From: Opitutaceae bacterium
GTDB taxonomy: Bacteria; Verrucomicrobiota; Verrucomicrobiae; Opitutales; Opitutaceae
Direction: 5' to 3'
Length of the DNA: 22,850 nucleotides
NCBI GenBank assembly: GCA_031266495.1
Contig: JAISAX010000257.1
Span: 1 to 22,850, forward strand
Part shown: positions 15,098-22,850 of the stretch, piece after piece
Layout of the letters: each line of letters opens with the position of its first letter
Position numbering within the stretch: the stretch's first letter is position 1
Notes under the pieces: generated by a model
Told to the model about the DNA's origin: nothing
The model's input: the letters and a program-made list of their open reading frames with translations, nothing else
The model's database searches: none
Made by a program: the position numbers and the translations under genes

Positions 15098-16339
15098 TCA
15101 CCGTCTGACGATCTCACTGACGTCGATTCGGTACATTTGCCGGGCGCCTTCGTGGATCGAGTCGATGCACACGCTACGTCCGTTGCGCGCCCAGCGCGGA
15201 TGCAGGTCGCACCGGATCTGCCACTCCATCGGCGGCGAAAGGAAACGCCCGATGTCGATCCGCGTTGCCGATTCCATGTGCCAGAGAAACAGCGTGCGAT
15301 GGTGGTCATGCTTGTCCGGATACGTGTCGGACAACACCCATTGCCGGTCGGGAGAAAACGAGCAGTGCCCGTCGCAGGCAAGGATGCCGTCGCCGATCAT
15401 CTCGATGCGCAGCTCCGGCGCCTCGTCGTTGTCGTGAAACAGATAATAGTGCGAACCGGTGTCATTGCGATTGGCCCAGGCGAGGATGGCGTCGCCGCCG
15501 CGCCAGTCGTAATGGGAAACCATTTCGTGATCGGTGAGGCAGCGCAGGCCGTCGCCCCCGACATCGAGCGTCAGCAGGCGCGTGAAACCGACCTCCTGGG
15601 CGGCGGTCTTGCGACGGTGCAACACGGCGAAGCGGCGGTCATCCGCGCCAAACTGGGCGTGATTGAAACGGTGCACGCGCCCGTCAAAATCCGGTCCTCT
15701 TTGAAACCGCGCCGCTGCGGCCACGCTCAGGATCAGCCGGCTTTTTCCGGTGGCCAGATCGACGGCGTACAGCCCGTCGTCCTCCGGCTCGTCCACGGAG
15801 GCCCATGCGTCCGGCACGCCCGCGTATCCGTAGCCGGGACGCTGGTGCTGGAGGCGCGCGAAGTTGAGCGAGATGCCCGTCGTGCCGCCGCGATTGACCG
15901 CGTACACGGGCCGGTCGAGAACACGCTCCTTTCCCGTATCTATGTTAAGAATACGGGAGACGAGCCGGCCATCAATGCGGTCATTGAAGATGACATCGCC
16001 CGTCGAGCCGTCGCCGAGCCACTGGAGCATGCAGCCCTGTTGCCAGTTCCATGCGCGGGTGGTGGCGAAGGGCGTGAATTTGCCGTCGCCGCCGCCGTCC
16101 GCGGGCGAATCGACGAGGCCGAGTGTGAGCACATCCTCGGCGGTTGGCGGGCGGTCCATGAAGGTCGATTCCATGGTCAACAACCGTCGTCCGGAGGCGT
16201 CCCATGGGCATTTTTCGTAATACCCGAAAAAATGGTAGCGTGGTCCGCGGGTGAGCGCGACGGCGGGCGGATAGAGGGCGGGATCCGAGGCCGGCGCCGG
16301 AGTGGCGGGAGTGGAGGGAATTGCGGGAGGCATGGACAT
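15098..16339 (-). CDS. Beta-propeller protein of unknown function (TolB/oligogalacturonate lyase-like repeats)
   Basis: A 413-residue protein with a Pro/Ala-rich N-terminus and no clear signal peptide. Repeated blade motifs include YHFFGYYEKCPWD (residues 35-47), FNDRIDGRLVSRILNIDTGK, DDGLYAVDLATGKSRLIL, DGHCSFSPDRQWVLSDTYPD and DLHPRWARNGRSVCIDS. This texture is that of WD40-like PD40/TolB six- or seven-bladed propellers. Oligogalacturonate lyases (PL22) share the fold, but I cannot place their metal-binding His residues with confidence, so no enzyme activity is called. It is transcribed toward the second lacI gene. Its upstream region (16340-16903) is long and mostly gene-free. A role in glycan metabolism is inferred only from its neighbours. 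Confidence 0.75.
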   Translation of the reverse strand: MSMPPAIPSTPATPAPASDPALYPPAVALTRGPRYHFFGYYEKCPWDASGRRLLTMESTFMDRPPTAEDVLTLGLVDSPADGGGDGKFTPFATTRAWNWQQGCMLQWLGDGSTGDVIFNDRIDGRLVSRILNIDTGKERVLDRPVYAVNRGGTTGISLNFARLQHQRPGYGYAGVPDAWASVDEPEDDGLYAVDLATGKSRLILSVAAAARFQRGPDFDGRVHRFNHAQFGADDRRFAVLHRRKTAAQEVGFTRLLTLDVGGDGLRCLTDHEMVSHYDWRGGDAILAWANRNDTGSHYYLFHDNDEAPELRIEMIGDGILACDGHCSFSPDRQWVLSDTYPDKHDHHRTLFLWHMESATRIDIGRFLSPPMEWQIRCDLHPRWARNGRSVCIDSIHEGARQMYRIDVSEIVRR

Positions 16340-16531
16340 GATGCCAGCCAGCCTGCCCCGTTCCCGCCGGGTTAACGAGAATTGCGTTATTGATACATAT
16401 AAGTGAGAGAGCGGAGGCGGTTTTTCCCCCCGTCTTGCTTCCGGAATCCGGATGAATTGCCTTTCCGCATGTCAACCGGCGCCCCCTGTCTGGTTTTTCT
16501 GGCCGGTCCATCACCCTCGATACAGACGGGG

Positions 16532-16837
16532 ATGGTTATCGGAGGCTTTTCTCGCGGGCAGGTGAAGATCGTAACATCCGGCGGCATAACGAAGAAACAA
16601 CAGAGTCACACGTCCGCAGCCGTCGAAACCGTCTCCGATGCCAGGGCGAAAAAACAGAATGAAAAAAACCGGGAGGACATCGTGGTGTTCATCACCCGCA
16701 GCGAGGGCAAATGCGCTGAGTGTGGAAAGGAATTTGGGCACGGAAACGCCGTCCGGAGGGTACGGAAAATTCACGGTGAATGGACGAGAGAGCAGGAAGA
16801 GGTGCGATCAAGGAAACCTCTCTATTTATCCGTATAA
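16532..16837 (+). pseudogene. Zinc-ribbon fragment, DUF2293-like N-terminus (remnant or short ORF)
   Basis: The frame contains NREDIVVFITRSEGKCAEC followed by GKEFGHGNAV. A lysine-rich start, then a V-V-F stretch, then CxxC-G is how DUF2293-type small zinc-ribbon proteins begin. The second CxxC and the FLPSGNTALTRRA-like core of that family are absent; instead the frame becomes low-similarity and stops at 16837. It is therefore probably a decayed 5' part. The remaining 16340-16903 stretch shows no other credible gene. Confidence 0.35.
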
Positions 16838-16885
16838 ACGGCAATCGCATTGCGGCATGTATCCGTACCTGAAACATTCGGATAC
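16826..16885 (+). promoter_or_regulatory. Candidate operator cluster upstream of the PEP-CTERM gene
   Basis: TTATCCGTATAA (16826-16837) is a near palindrome with a central CG. GTATCCG (16859-16865) recurs inverted as CGGATAC (16879-16885) with a 13-base spacer. The shared TATCCGTA word 19-78 bases before the ATG suggests regulator binding, but there is no independent support. Confidence 0.3.
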
Positions 16886-16903
16886 GTGAAATCATTCTAT
16901 TCC

Positions 16904-18475
16904 ATGAACCTCAAACTATCAATCCGCCGCTTGGCCATTCTACTTATTCCATTGTCACAGATCTCCGCCCAAGTGCTCACGTGGGACGGAAACACGGATG
17001 AAGCATGGTTGACAGCTGCTAACTGGTCTGGTGCGGATGCCCCCCCCGATACAGCAGCCGAAACTGCAAGCTTCAACGGCAGTTCTTCAAATACTGCTGT
17101 GTCTGTGGGTGCCCCAACAACGGTTGGCAAACTGCAATTTTTGAGCGGGGCAGCCTCCTATACAATTTCAGGCTCACCGCTGACACTCTCCGCAGCGTCT
17201 GGCAGTACCTTTCTGGAAAATACCTCAGGGGTTCAGCAGACTATCAATTCGAATCTGGTGTTTGACATATCCTCTACGGGTGCCGCCATCAAGATCAATG
17301 TCGATAGCACCAGTTCACTCACTCTTTCAGGCCAGTTGTCAACTTCAGCTTCAGGCGTAACTACTGGCTCACGCAGCCTGACGTTTCAAGGTGGAGGAGC
17401 CATTTCCTTTGCTCCCTCGGCAACGTTTTCCGGTGTGAATGCCCTGGAAGCTGCCAATAGCACCACCCTGAATTTCTATTCGACCGGCAGTGGTGCTGGA
17501 ATTAACAATTTCCTCTCTAACGCAGGTGGCCGGATCAATATCTACGCAAATCTCAATAGCGCTCGCGGCCTGATCGTTTCCGGTGATGGTGCAGGCATCT
17601 ATTTGAGCCAGGCGAATGTCACACTTAGCGGAGGCAATCCATCCTTCGCAGTGAACATGCGCGGCTCAACGGCGGGGGCGACCGTCACGTTTGGTTCCGA
17701 TTTCAGCGGCACAGGAACTGTCACCAATTCCAAAGATATTCACCTCAATCAAGGCAGCACGGCCGCCGCGAATGTCACCTATCGTTTTTATGCGGCTGCA
17801 AACAATACGCTCAATTTGGGAGGAGTCATCTCTGACGATTCTGCATCAGGTGCTGGAACCATTGTCCTCTTTGACGGAGGTGGAGTGATCCAACTCTCCG
17901 GGGCAAGCGCCAACACTACAGCCACTGCTTTCAAGGTTCAAAATGCTCGTCTCGAATTGAACAAGACTGCCGGCGTGGATGCCATTGGCGCCGCTGGAGT
18001 GACGGTTGGTTCGTCTGGTGAAGTCCGTCTTTCCCAGTCCAATCAAATCAACAGTGGAGCTGCATTGACGCTCGATGGTGGAACACTGAACACCCAGTCA
18101 TATAGTGAAACGCTTGGCTCACTCGTTGTCACCGCCGCCGGAGGCAATATCAGTCTTGCCGGTGATTCGAATCTGACATTCGCCAGCCTCTCGTCAATCA
18201 GCGGCACGTTAAATATCACGGGTTGGGAGTCAGGCTCGACAAGGATTTTCTTTACGGACACTTCCGCCTGGGACAGCACCGCCCTCTCAAACGTCATTTT
18301 CAACGGGGTCGCAGGCGCGGCCATAAGCGAAAATGAGCTGGTCGCGGCAGTAGCAGTGCCCGAACCTCATGTGGCATCGCTGTTGATCAGCGGTTTCGCC
18401 GCCGTTGCAGTGCGCTTTTTCCGGCGCCAACGCCTCGTCGGGAAAAAGTCACTACCTTCCTGGATTCTTTCCTGA
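16904..18475 (+). CDS. PEP-CTERM protein with autotransporter-type beta-strand repeats
   Basis: A 523-residue exported protein starting MNLKLSIRRLAILLIPLSQI (signal peptide, cleavage near ISAQ). The mature N-terminus LTWDGNTDEAWLTAANWSG is the classic opening of autotransporter-associated beta-strand repeat proteins. About 400 residues of Gly/Ser/Thr/Asn-rich beta-helix-like sequence follow, and then VPEP near residue 485 with a hydrophobic helix and the basic cluster RFFRRQR. The tail continues 12 residues beyond the basic cluster, longer than usual for PEP-CTERM. The frame is open back to 16850, but the signal peptide fixes the start at 16904. It probably forms an extracellular fibre or surface layer component. 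The gene is more A+T-rich than the 3.7-16.3 kb block. Confidence 0.85.
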   Translation: MNLKLSIRRLAILLIPLSQISAQVLTWDGNTDEAWLTAANWSGADAPPDTAAETASFNGSSSNTAVSVGAPTTVGKLQFLSGAASYTISGSPLTLSAASGSTFLENTSGVQQTINSNLVFDISSTGAAIKINVDSTSSLTLSGQLSTSASGVTTGSRSLTFQGGGAISFAPSATFSGVNALEAANSTTLNFYSTGSGAGINNFLSNAGGRINIYANLNSARGLIVSGDGAGIYLSQANVTLSGGNPSFAVNMRGSTAGATVTFGSDFSGTGTVTNSKDIHLNQGSTAAANVTYRFYAAANNTLNLGGVISDDSASGAGTIVLFDGGGVIQLSGASANTTATAFKVQNARLELNKTAGVDAIGAAGVTVGSSGEVRLSQSNQINSGAALTLDGGTLNTQSYSETLGSLVVTAAGGNISLAGDSNLTFASLSSISGTLNITGWESGSTRIFFTDTSAWDSTALSNVIFNGVAGAAISENELVAAVAVPEPHVASLLISGFAAVAVRFFRRQRLVGKKSLPSWILS

Positions 18476-18492
18476 CTTTTGTCGTATTCTCT

Positions 18493-18504
18493 CCCCCCCC
18501 CCCC
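18493..18504. repeat. C12 homopolymer between the PEP-CTERM and GH39-like genes
   Basis: Twelve C lie 17 bases after the PEP-CTERM stop and 28 bases before the GH39-like ATG. Here the run is in the leader of the downstream gene, where a length change would alter spacing but no reading frame. Confidence 0.9.
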
Positions 18505-18532
18505 AATCCATCCAATACCATAATACTTTCTC

Positions 18533-21301
18533 ATGACAAGTCTATCGAACATAACGTTAAAACGTTTCGCCGCAGTACTTCTGTTTTCAACCGGCTTGGG
18601 ACTGATCCCATGTAATGCTCAATCCGGATCTCTCATTAAAGATATCCGTTTCCCGTCTGAAGTGACGGCTGGCGAACCGGTTCATATTGAGATTCAGGTT
18701 GCCGATCAATACCTTGGTACTGCGATCTTCCGGTTTGGCAGCGAACAACAAGGGCCCTATCGCCTCGTTCGATGTTCGGATCAGGCTTCGGGAAAAATCG
18801 CAGAGGGTTCTATTAGCGAACAGGTGGGCCGCAGAATTGTCATCGACGTCGATCCCGGGGAGGGGACAATTTGCTGGCTGCGGGTCAACGGTACGAAGGG
18901 ATGCGAACTTCACATGCTCCAATCCGATGGGGCGAACAAGAAGGCTTGGGTCAACGCCAGTAAAAACAAAGGTACTTGGAGGTGGGTAAGGGTAGAGGCA
19001 CTCGAACGGGCTGCGGATACCACTAAAATCTCGTTTCTCGTGCCACCGGTCAGTGACTGCATACTCGATTGCGTTGCATTTTCAAAAGACCCGGACTTCA
19101 ATCCTGAAGGCATCCTGAGTGATGCCAATAAATTCACCTGGCAGACAAACTCCTCAAGCGCAGGAACGCATACATTCACGGTATCTGTCAAAGCGAACGG
19201 CAAGATTGATTCCCGAAACATAGTGATAAACGTCCTCCCCGAAAAAAAAAACGGGAATGAGAATAAAACAGGCGCCAACAGTGCTTCGTCCATCGAGTAT
19301 ATAGACATTTCGGAAGCCGCCACGCTGCCTCTGAATCCCCCGGATGATAATTTAAAGATATTGGCGGACTCCTGTCTGGCAAAAGGCAGCATCGTCTTCG
19401 GTGAGTTCAACTTCCCGTTGTCCAGGGGTAAACTTGGCCTTATAGCGGTCATGCAGCCCAAGCCGGCGCAAGACGAATCCGGATCGAAGCCAACACCGGG
19501 AGAGTCAACGCTTGGTGTTGAGCCACAAGCCCAGGATATGCAGCGGAGCAATGCGAACGTACTTCCGGAATCGGTCGATATACCCATTAAATCCAGATTC
19601 GGGTTTCTTCATTTTCTGCATGGCGTCCGGGGCAGTGCGATGCCATTGAAGGGCGATATATTTGCATACACCGTTAAATATGAGGACGGAACAACGGCTT
19701 CCATACCCGTCCGCGAAGACGAACGGGTCGCGGGTCAGCTTAGAGACTACAGCGACCTCCCTCTGGCAAGCAGAGTCTGCTCGTCCTATTTTACCGGCGT
19801 TTCCATAAATCTGTATTTGAGTTCATGGGAAAATCCTTTCCCTCAAAAAATGATTCAATCTATTCAAGTTACCTCGAAAACCTCTGATTACCTCTCCTAT
19901 GTTGTGGGAATTGCGGGTTCAGGAACCGGGAGTGCAATGGGTTTGCCGCACGACGCAAATGAGGCCACCGAAATAAAAGCTACTATAAATGCGAATGTCA
20001 CCCTTGGAAAAGTGAATCGGGATTTGTTTTCAATGAACGATCCGTATTTATTCACCCATTTGTTCAAAGGAAAATTCGCCAGCCGTACTCCCTATCTTTC
20101 CTTTCTTTCCGAAATGGGTCCCCGGCATGTCCGTCTCTGGAACCCCAAGATGTGGGAGGGACATCCAAACGCGGATGACATTGCCAATCTCGCCACGGCA
20201 AAAGATCTGCTCCCGGAGGAGCGTGAAGGCCTCGACTGGATCAAGAAGGAGGGGAAAATCAGGATTTTATATGTTCTCTGCAAGGCGCTCCCCGAGAAGG
20301 AACCGGGAGAGGAAGCCAATTGGCCTGCAGTTACGGACTGGTATGCCGCCTATGTCGATTATCTGGTCAACGAACAAAAATATCCAATTGACTATATCAA
20401 TGTATTCAACGAGCAAATTCTTGGAAAAGCCGAGGACGTTCGAAACAGGCATTACCGCTTTTATAATCTGCTTGCTCCAAAAATCAAAAAAGTCTGCCCA
20501 TCAGTAAAAATCGGTGGCACGGCGGAATGCTGGCCGGATGTCAAAATGCTGGAAGAATTGGTGGTCCATTGCGGGACGAATATGGATTTTCTATCATGGC
20601 ATTATTATGCGGTGGGGACGCGGGTGCCTTTTGAGCAGATTCTTCCCCGGTGCGGCAGCTTCGCCAAACACGGCAGAGAGGTCGCCGAGATGCTGAAAAG
20701 GCACAGCCCCGACCGCAAAATCGAGTCGCTTTTAACGGAATATAATATGCGCTACGGACGTCCCTGGAAGCCTCCGGTGGACGAGCGTCTAACCCAGGGT
20801 TATCTGTCGATCTGGCTTTCTTCAGTCTTGATGCAGTGTCAGCTCGCGGGAAATATTGACGGGGCTTACTTCTGGCACTTTGCCGGCGGCAGCGTCTATG
20901 GCTCGGTCAGCGCTGATTCCAGTTCCATTGGGGACATCGTGGCCAGGCCATCGGCCACGCTATTTGAAATCCTGAATAACCGGCTGGGGAATGCGGAGAT
21001 CGTTTCAAGCGTTGTGGAAGGCAAGAGCGTTGAGTGCTATGCCTTGCAGACGCCGTCACATCTTGTACTGATAGTTATCAACACGTCCAATAGTACAAAG
21101 AAAGTTCGCGCGGATATTCTCAACGCACGAATATCCGAAAAGCCCGGATCGTTTCATCGTCCGGTTGAAATTTATGAAATAGCCGCGAAGGACCCGGATT
21201 TTACAGTAACCAAAGTGCAGGCTCCCGTCAGCCAAAAACTGGACATATCGATGCGCCCATTCTCGCAGCAACTCGTCTTTCTTCCCGGGAAGCCGGATTA
21301 A
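18533..21301 (+). CDS. Large exported clan GH-A glycosidase (GH39-like) with N-terminal accessory domains
   Basis: A 922-residue protein. Signal peptide MTSLSNITLKRFAAVLLFST to CNAQ (residue 30). Residues 31-60 look like an Ig-type strand domain (PSEVTAGEPVHIEIQVAD). Residues 70-190 resemble a carbohydrate-binding jelly roll (GTWRWVRVEAL, CILDCVAFSKDPDFNPEG). Residues 245-480 are unassigned. The catalytic barrel starts near residue 490 (GPRHVRLWNPKMWEG), with acid/base Glu627 in INVFNEQ, DFLSWHYYAV on a later strand, and nucleophile Glu736 in SLLTEYNM. A C-terminal beta domain ends the protein. GH39 is the best guess (beta-xylosidase or iduronidase type), but other GH-A families are possible. 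A run of ten A (19242-19251) lies in the linker near residue 238. The fucosidase gene follows after 110 bases. Confidence 0.8.
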   Translation: MTSLSNITLKRFAAVLLFSTGLGLIPCNAQSGSLIKDIRFPSEVTAGEPVHIEIQVADQYLGTAIFRFGSEQQGPYRLVRCSDQASGKIAEGSISEQVGRRIVIDVDPGEGTICWLRVNGTKGCELHMLQSDGANKKAWVNASKNKGTWRWVRVEALERAADTTKISFLVPPVSDCILDCVAFSKDPDFNPEGILSDANKFTWQTNSSSAGTHTFTVSVKANGKIDSRNIVINVLPEKKNGNENKTGANSASSIEYIDISEAATLPLNPPDDNLKILADSCLAKGSIVFGEFNFPLSRGKLGLIAVMQPKPAQDESGSKPTPGESTLGVEPQAQDMQRSNANVLPESVDIPIKSRFGFLHFLHGVRGSAMPLKGDIFAYTVKYEDGTTASIPVREDERVAGQLRDYSDLPLASRVCSSYFTGVSINLYLSSWENPFPQKMIQSIQVTSKTSDYLSYVVGIAGSGTGSAMGLPHDANEATEIKATINANVTLGKVNRDLFSMNDPYLFTHLFKGKFASRTPYLSFLSEMGPRHVRLWNPKMWEGHPNADDIANLATAKDLLPEEREGLDWIKKEGKIRILYVLCKALPEKEPGEEANWPAVTDWYAAYVDYLVNEQKYPIDYINVFNEQILGKAEDVRNRHYRFYNLLAPKIKKVCPSVKIGGTAECWPDVKMLEELVVHCGTNMDFLSWHYYAVGTRVPFEQILPRCGSFAKHGREVAEMLKRHSPDRKIESLLTEYNMRYGRPWKPPVDERLTQGYLSIWLSSVLMQCQLAGNIDGAYFWHFAGGSVYGSVSADSSSIGDIVARPSATLFEILNNRLGNAEIVSSVVEGKSVECYALQTPSHLVLIVINTSNSTKKVRADILNARISEKPGSFHRPVEIYEIAAKDPDFTVTKVQAPVSQKLDISMRPFSQQLVFLPGKPD

Positions 21302-21411
21302 AATGAAATTCCTGCCGCCATCCGGAGCGTGTTTTTGCCTTCCGTACTATTGCGACGCATCTGACACTTCGGTCGATAAACCGATAATCAATTTAAAACA
21401 ACGACTTTAAT

Positions 21412-22644
21412 ATGAAATCTGACCACATTTGGTTCAACGAAGCCCGCTATGGCATGTTCATTCATTGGGGCGCTTATTCTGTCGGCGGGCGAGCCGAATG
21501 GTTTCGCAATCGCGAACGCATCCCTCAGGATGAATACATTCGCCTTTATGCGGAGAATTTTCGGGCTGAAAACTACGATCCGGTTTCATGGGCAGCCCTT
21601 GCCAGGGAGGCGGGCATGGGTTATATGGTTCTCACAGCGCGGCATCACGACGGTTTCGCACTGTGGCCGACCAGGACAGGGGATTTTCATGCAGGCAATA
21701 TTGGGCCTGGGCGCGATCTCGTCGCTCCGTTTGTCCACGCGGTGCGCTCGGCTGGACTCAAGGTCGGCTTCTACTACTCACCGGCGGATTGGCAGCATCC
21801 GGATTACCCCGGTCCTTACTTCCGTGATTGGCCCGGCGAAAAGGATTGGGCCTCTCCCGAGGCGCGTGAACGGTTCATTGCCTACTACCGGGCGCAATTG
21901 ATCGAACTCATGTCCGACTATGGCAGGATCGATTACCTCTGGTACGATGGCTGCGTTCCCGCTGATTTGCAGCGTAGCGAGGTCAACGAGGAATTGCTGC
22001 GGCTACAACCGCATCTCCTCATCAATACGCGCAACGGTCCGCCCTCGCACGTGAGGATCAGTGAGCAGGCCGTACGCGCCCCGAAAGACGCGCAGACGTT
22101 ATGGGAAGCATGTATGACCCTCAACGAGAGCTGGGGCTGGCATGCAGGCGACAATAATTGGAAAGATGCCCGGGCGGTCGTCAAATTACTCTGCGAAACC
22201 GCAAAAGATGGAGGGAACTTGTTGCTCAATATCGGTCCACGTCCCGATGGTACGATCCCTGAAGAGTCGGTCAGGATTTTACGGGAAGTGGGCGCCTGGT
22301 TATCTATCAACCGCGAGGCGATTGTACAATCAGAGCGAAGCCCGTTCAGTTGGAACACATGGGGCTTTGCCATCGTGAAGGACAGGCGCATCTACCTCAT
22401 ATTGCGAAAGAACCACGGGGCGGAAATATGTTGGTCGGAACTCGGGAACAAGGTGCTTCGCGCATGGTGGCTTGAGGGAGGCGAACCGGTTGAGTTTGAA
22501 CAAAGAGGAGACCGGCTCTTTCTGCGCTGTTTGCCCGTGCCTGTGCCTGAGCGCATCGCAACAATCCTGGTGTTGGAAGTAGAGGGAAAACCCGAGGCAC
22601 TCGCCAGGCAGACAACGTTCTGGATTCCGGGCGAGCATGTGTGA
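21412..22644 (+). CDS. GH29 alpha-L-fucosidase, cytoplasmic
   Basis: A 410-residue enzyme starting MKSDHIWFNEARYGMFIHWG with no signal peptide. GH29 motifs: the FIHWGAYSVGGRAEW opening, LTARHHDGFALWPT, GLKVGFYYSPADW, and the nucleophile Asp179 in IDYLWYDGC. WEACMTLNESWGWH and NLLLNIGPRPDGTIP complete the family pattern. It should remove terminal alpha-L-fucose from oligosaccharides after uptake. It lies 110 bases downstream of the GH39-like gene on the same strand, so co-transcription is likely. No clear Shine-Dalgarno sequence precedes the ATG. The shorter length (fucosidases often exceed 440 residues) fits the absence of an extra C-terminal domain. Confidence 0.92.
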   Translation: MKSDHIWFNEARYGMFIHWGAYSVGGRAEWFRNRERIPQDEYIRLYAENFRAENYDPVSWAALAREAGMGYMVLTARHHDGFALWPTRTGDFHAGNIGPGRDLVAPFVHAVRSAGLKVGFYYSPADWQHPDYPGPYFRDWPGEKDWASPEARERFIAYYRAQLIELMSDYGRIDYLWYDGCVPADLQRSEVNEELLRLQPHLLINTRNGPPSHVRISEQAVRAPKDAQTLWEACMTLNESWGWHAGDNNWKDARAVVKLLCETAKDGGNLLLNIGPRPDGTIPEESVRILREVGAWLSINREAIVQSERSPFSWNTWGFAIVKDRRIYLILRKNHGAEICWSELGNKVLRAWWLEGGEPVEFEQRGDRLFLRCLPVPVPERIATILVLEVEGKPEALARQTTFWIPGEHV

Positions 22645-22683
22645 CAGGCCGTCGCGTCTAGTATTCTGCGGGATTAAGAGCTT

Positions 22684-22850
22684 GTGGACGCGAATAATCG
22701 CGAATGCTTCGACTGAGCTGGCTTCATTCACAAGGGCACTTTGAAAAAGTCGTTTTAACCGCGAATGGACGCGAATAGACGCGAATTCGGAGAGAAGATA
22801 ACTTTGTTGAACAAGAGCAGGTCTTCTTGAAAAACATTCGCGTTCATTCG
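22684..22850. repeat. Short CGCGAAT-based repeat cluster at the window end
   Basis: Units GACGCGAAT (22687-22695) and ATCGCGAAT (22697-22705) are followed by three near-tandem 9-10-base units, ACCGCGAAT, GGACGCGAAT and AGACGCGAAT (22758-22786). An inverted copy, ATTCGCGTTCATTCG, runs to the edge (22836-22850). No coding frame crosses it. It looks like a dispersed intergenic repeat, cut by the window end. Confidence 0.65.

Noticed and set aside
15137..16375. A 412-residue plus-strand frame
   Set aside because: Antisense to the beta-propeller gene, which has repeated blade motifs; no recognisable domain on this strand.
19242..19251. A10 run in the GH39-like gene as a programmed frameshift site
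   Set aside because: The zero frame continues intact to the catalytic barrel and no useful alternative frame follows; it is noted only as a linker homopolymer.
21369..21384. TCGGT-CGATAA-ACCGA palindrome before the fucosidase gene
   Set aside because: Only five-base arms and no second copy in the window; too weak to call an operator.
22684..22850. CRISPR array
   Set aside because: Repeat units are only 7-10 bases with irregular or no spacers, and no cas genes are present.

Overview
The window looks like a carbohydrate-degradation island from a Verrucomicrobia genome, most likely Opitutaceae. The reasons are PEP-CTERM-tagged secreted proteins, a long-leader pseudopilin inside a glycosidase operon, LacI regulators with a TT(V/I)SLAL recognition helix, few clear Shine-Dalgarno sites, and many glycoside hydrolases of different clans. 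This assignment is inferred from gene content, not from a marker gene.

Layout. 1-1715: a nested insertion-sequence scar. An IS4-family element (343-1715, matching terminal repeats) sits inside the transposase gene of an older relative whose end survives at 55-342. 1766-3416: a long palindromic operator, two tandem secreted paralogues (only the second has a PEP-CTERM anchor) and a strong terminator. 3413-3750: a decayed glycosidase tail and palindromic or G-rich repeats. 3751-8249 (minus): a pseudopilin, a cytoplasmic GH10 xylanase-like enzyme and an exported clan GH-A glycosidase, divergent from a lacI gene at 8383. 9466-11205 (minus): a GH63-like glycosidase. 11334-13942 (minus): GH3 plus HAD phosphatase, divergent from a second lacI at 14036. 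15098-16339 (minus): a beta-propeller protein of unknown role. 16340-16903: non-coding apart from a zinc-ribbon remnant. 16904-22644 (plus): a PEP-CTERM beta-strand-repeat protein, a large exported GH39-like enzyme and a GH29 alpha-L-fucosidase, in visibly more A+T-rich DNA. 22645-22850: short GACGCGAAT-type repeats.

Most interesting signal. The same operator, ACTCTAATCATAGAGT-like, occurs three times: before the tandem secreted pair, between the pseudopilin operon and lacI, and before the GH63-like gene. Relative to the minus- or plus-strand glycan gene it controls, its asymmetric centre has the same orientation each time. This predicts one LacI regulon joining a surface pair, a pseudopilin, an exported glycosidase, a cytoplasmic xylanase and a debranching-type glycosidase. 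A second signal is a set of very long G/C homopolymers (14+9, 13 and 12 bases) exactly at gene junctions. At the GH10/GH junction, loss of one base would fuse the two enzymes in frame.
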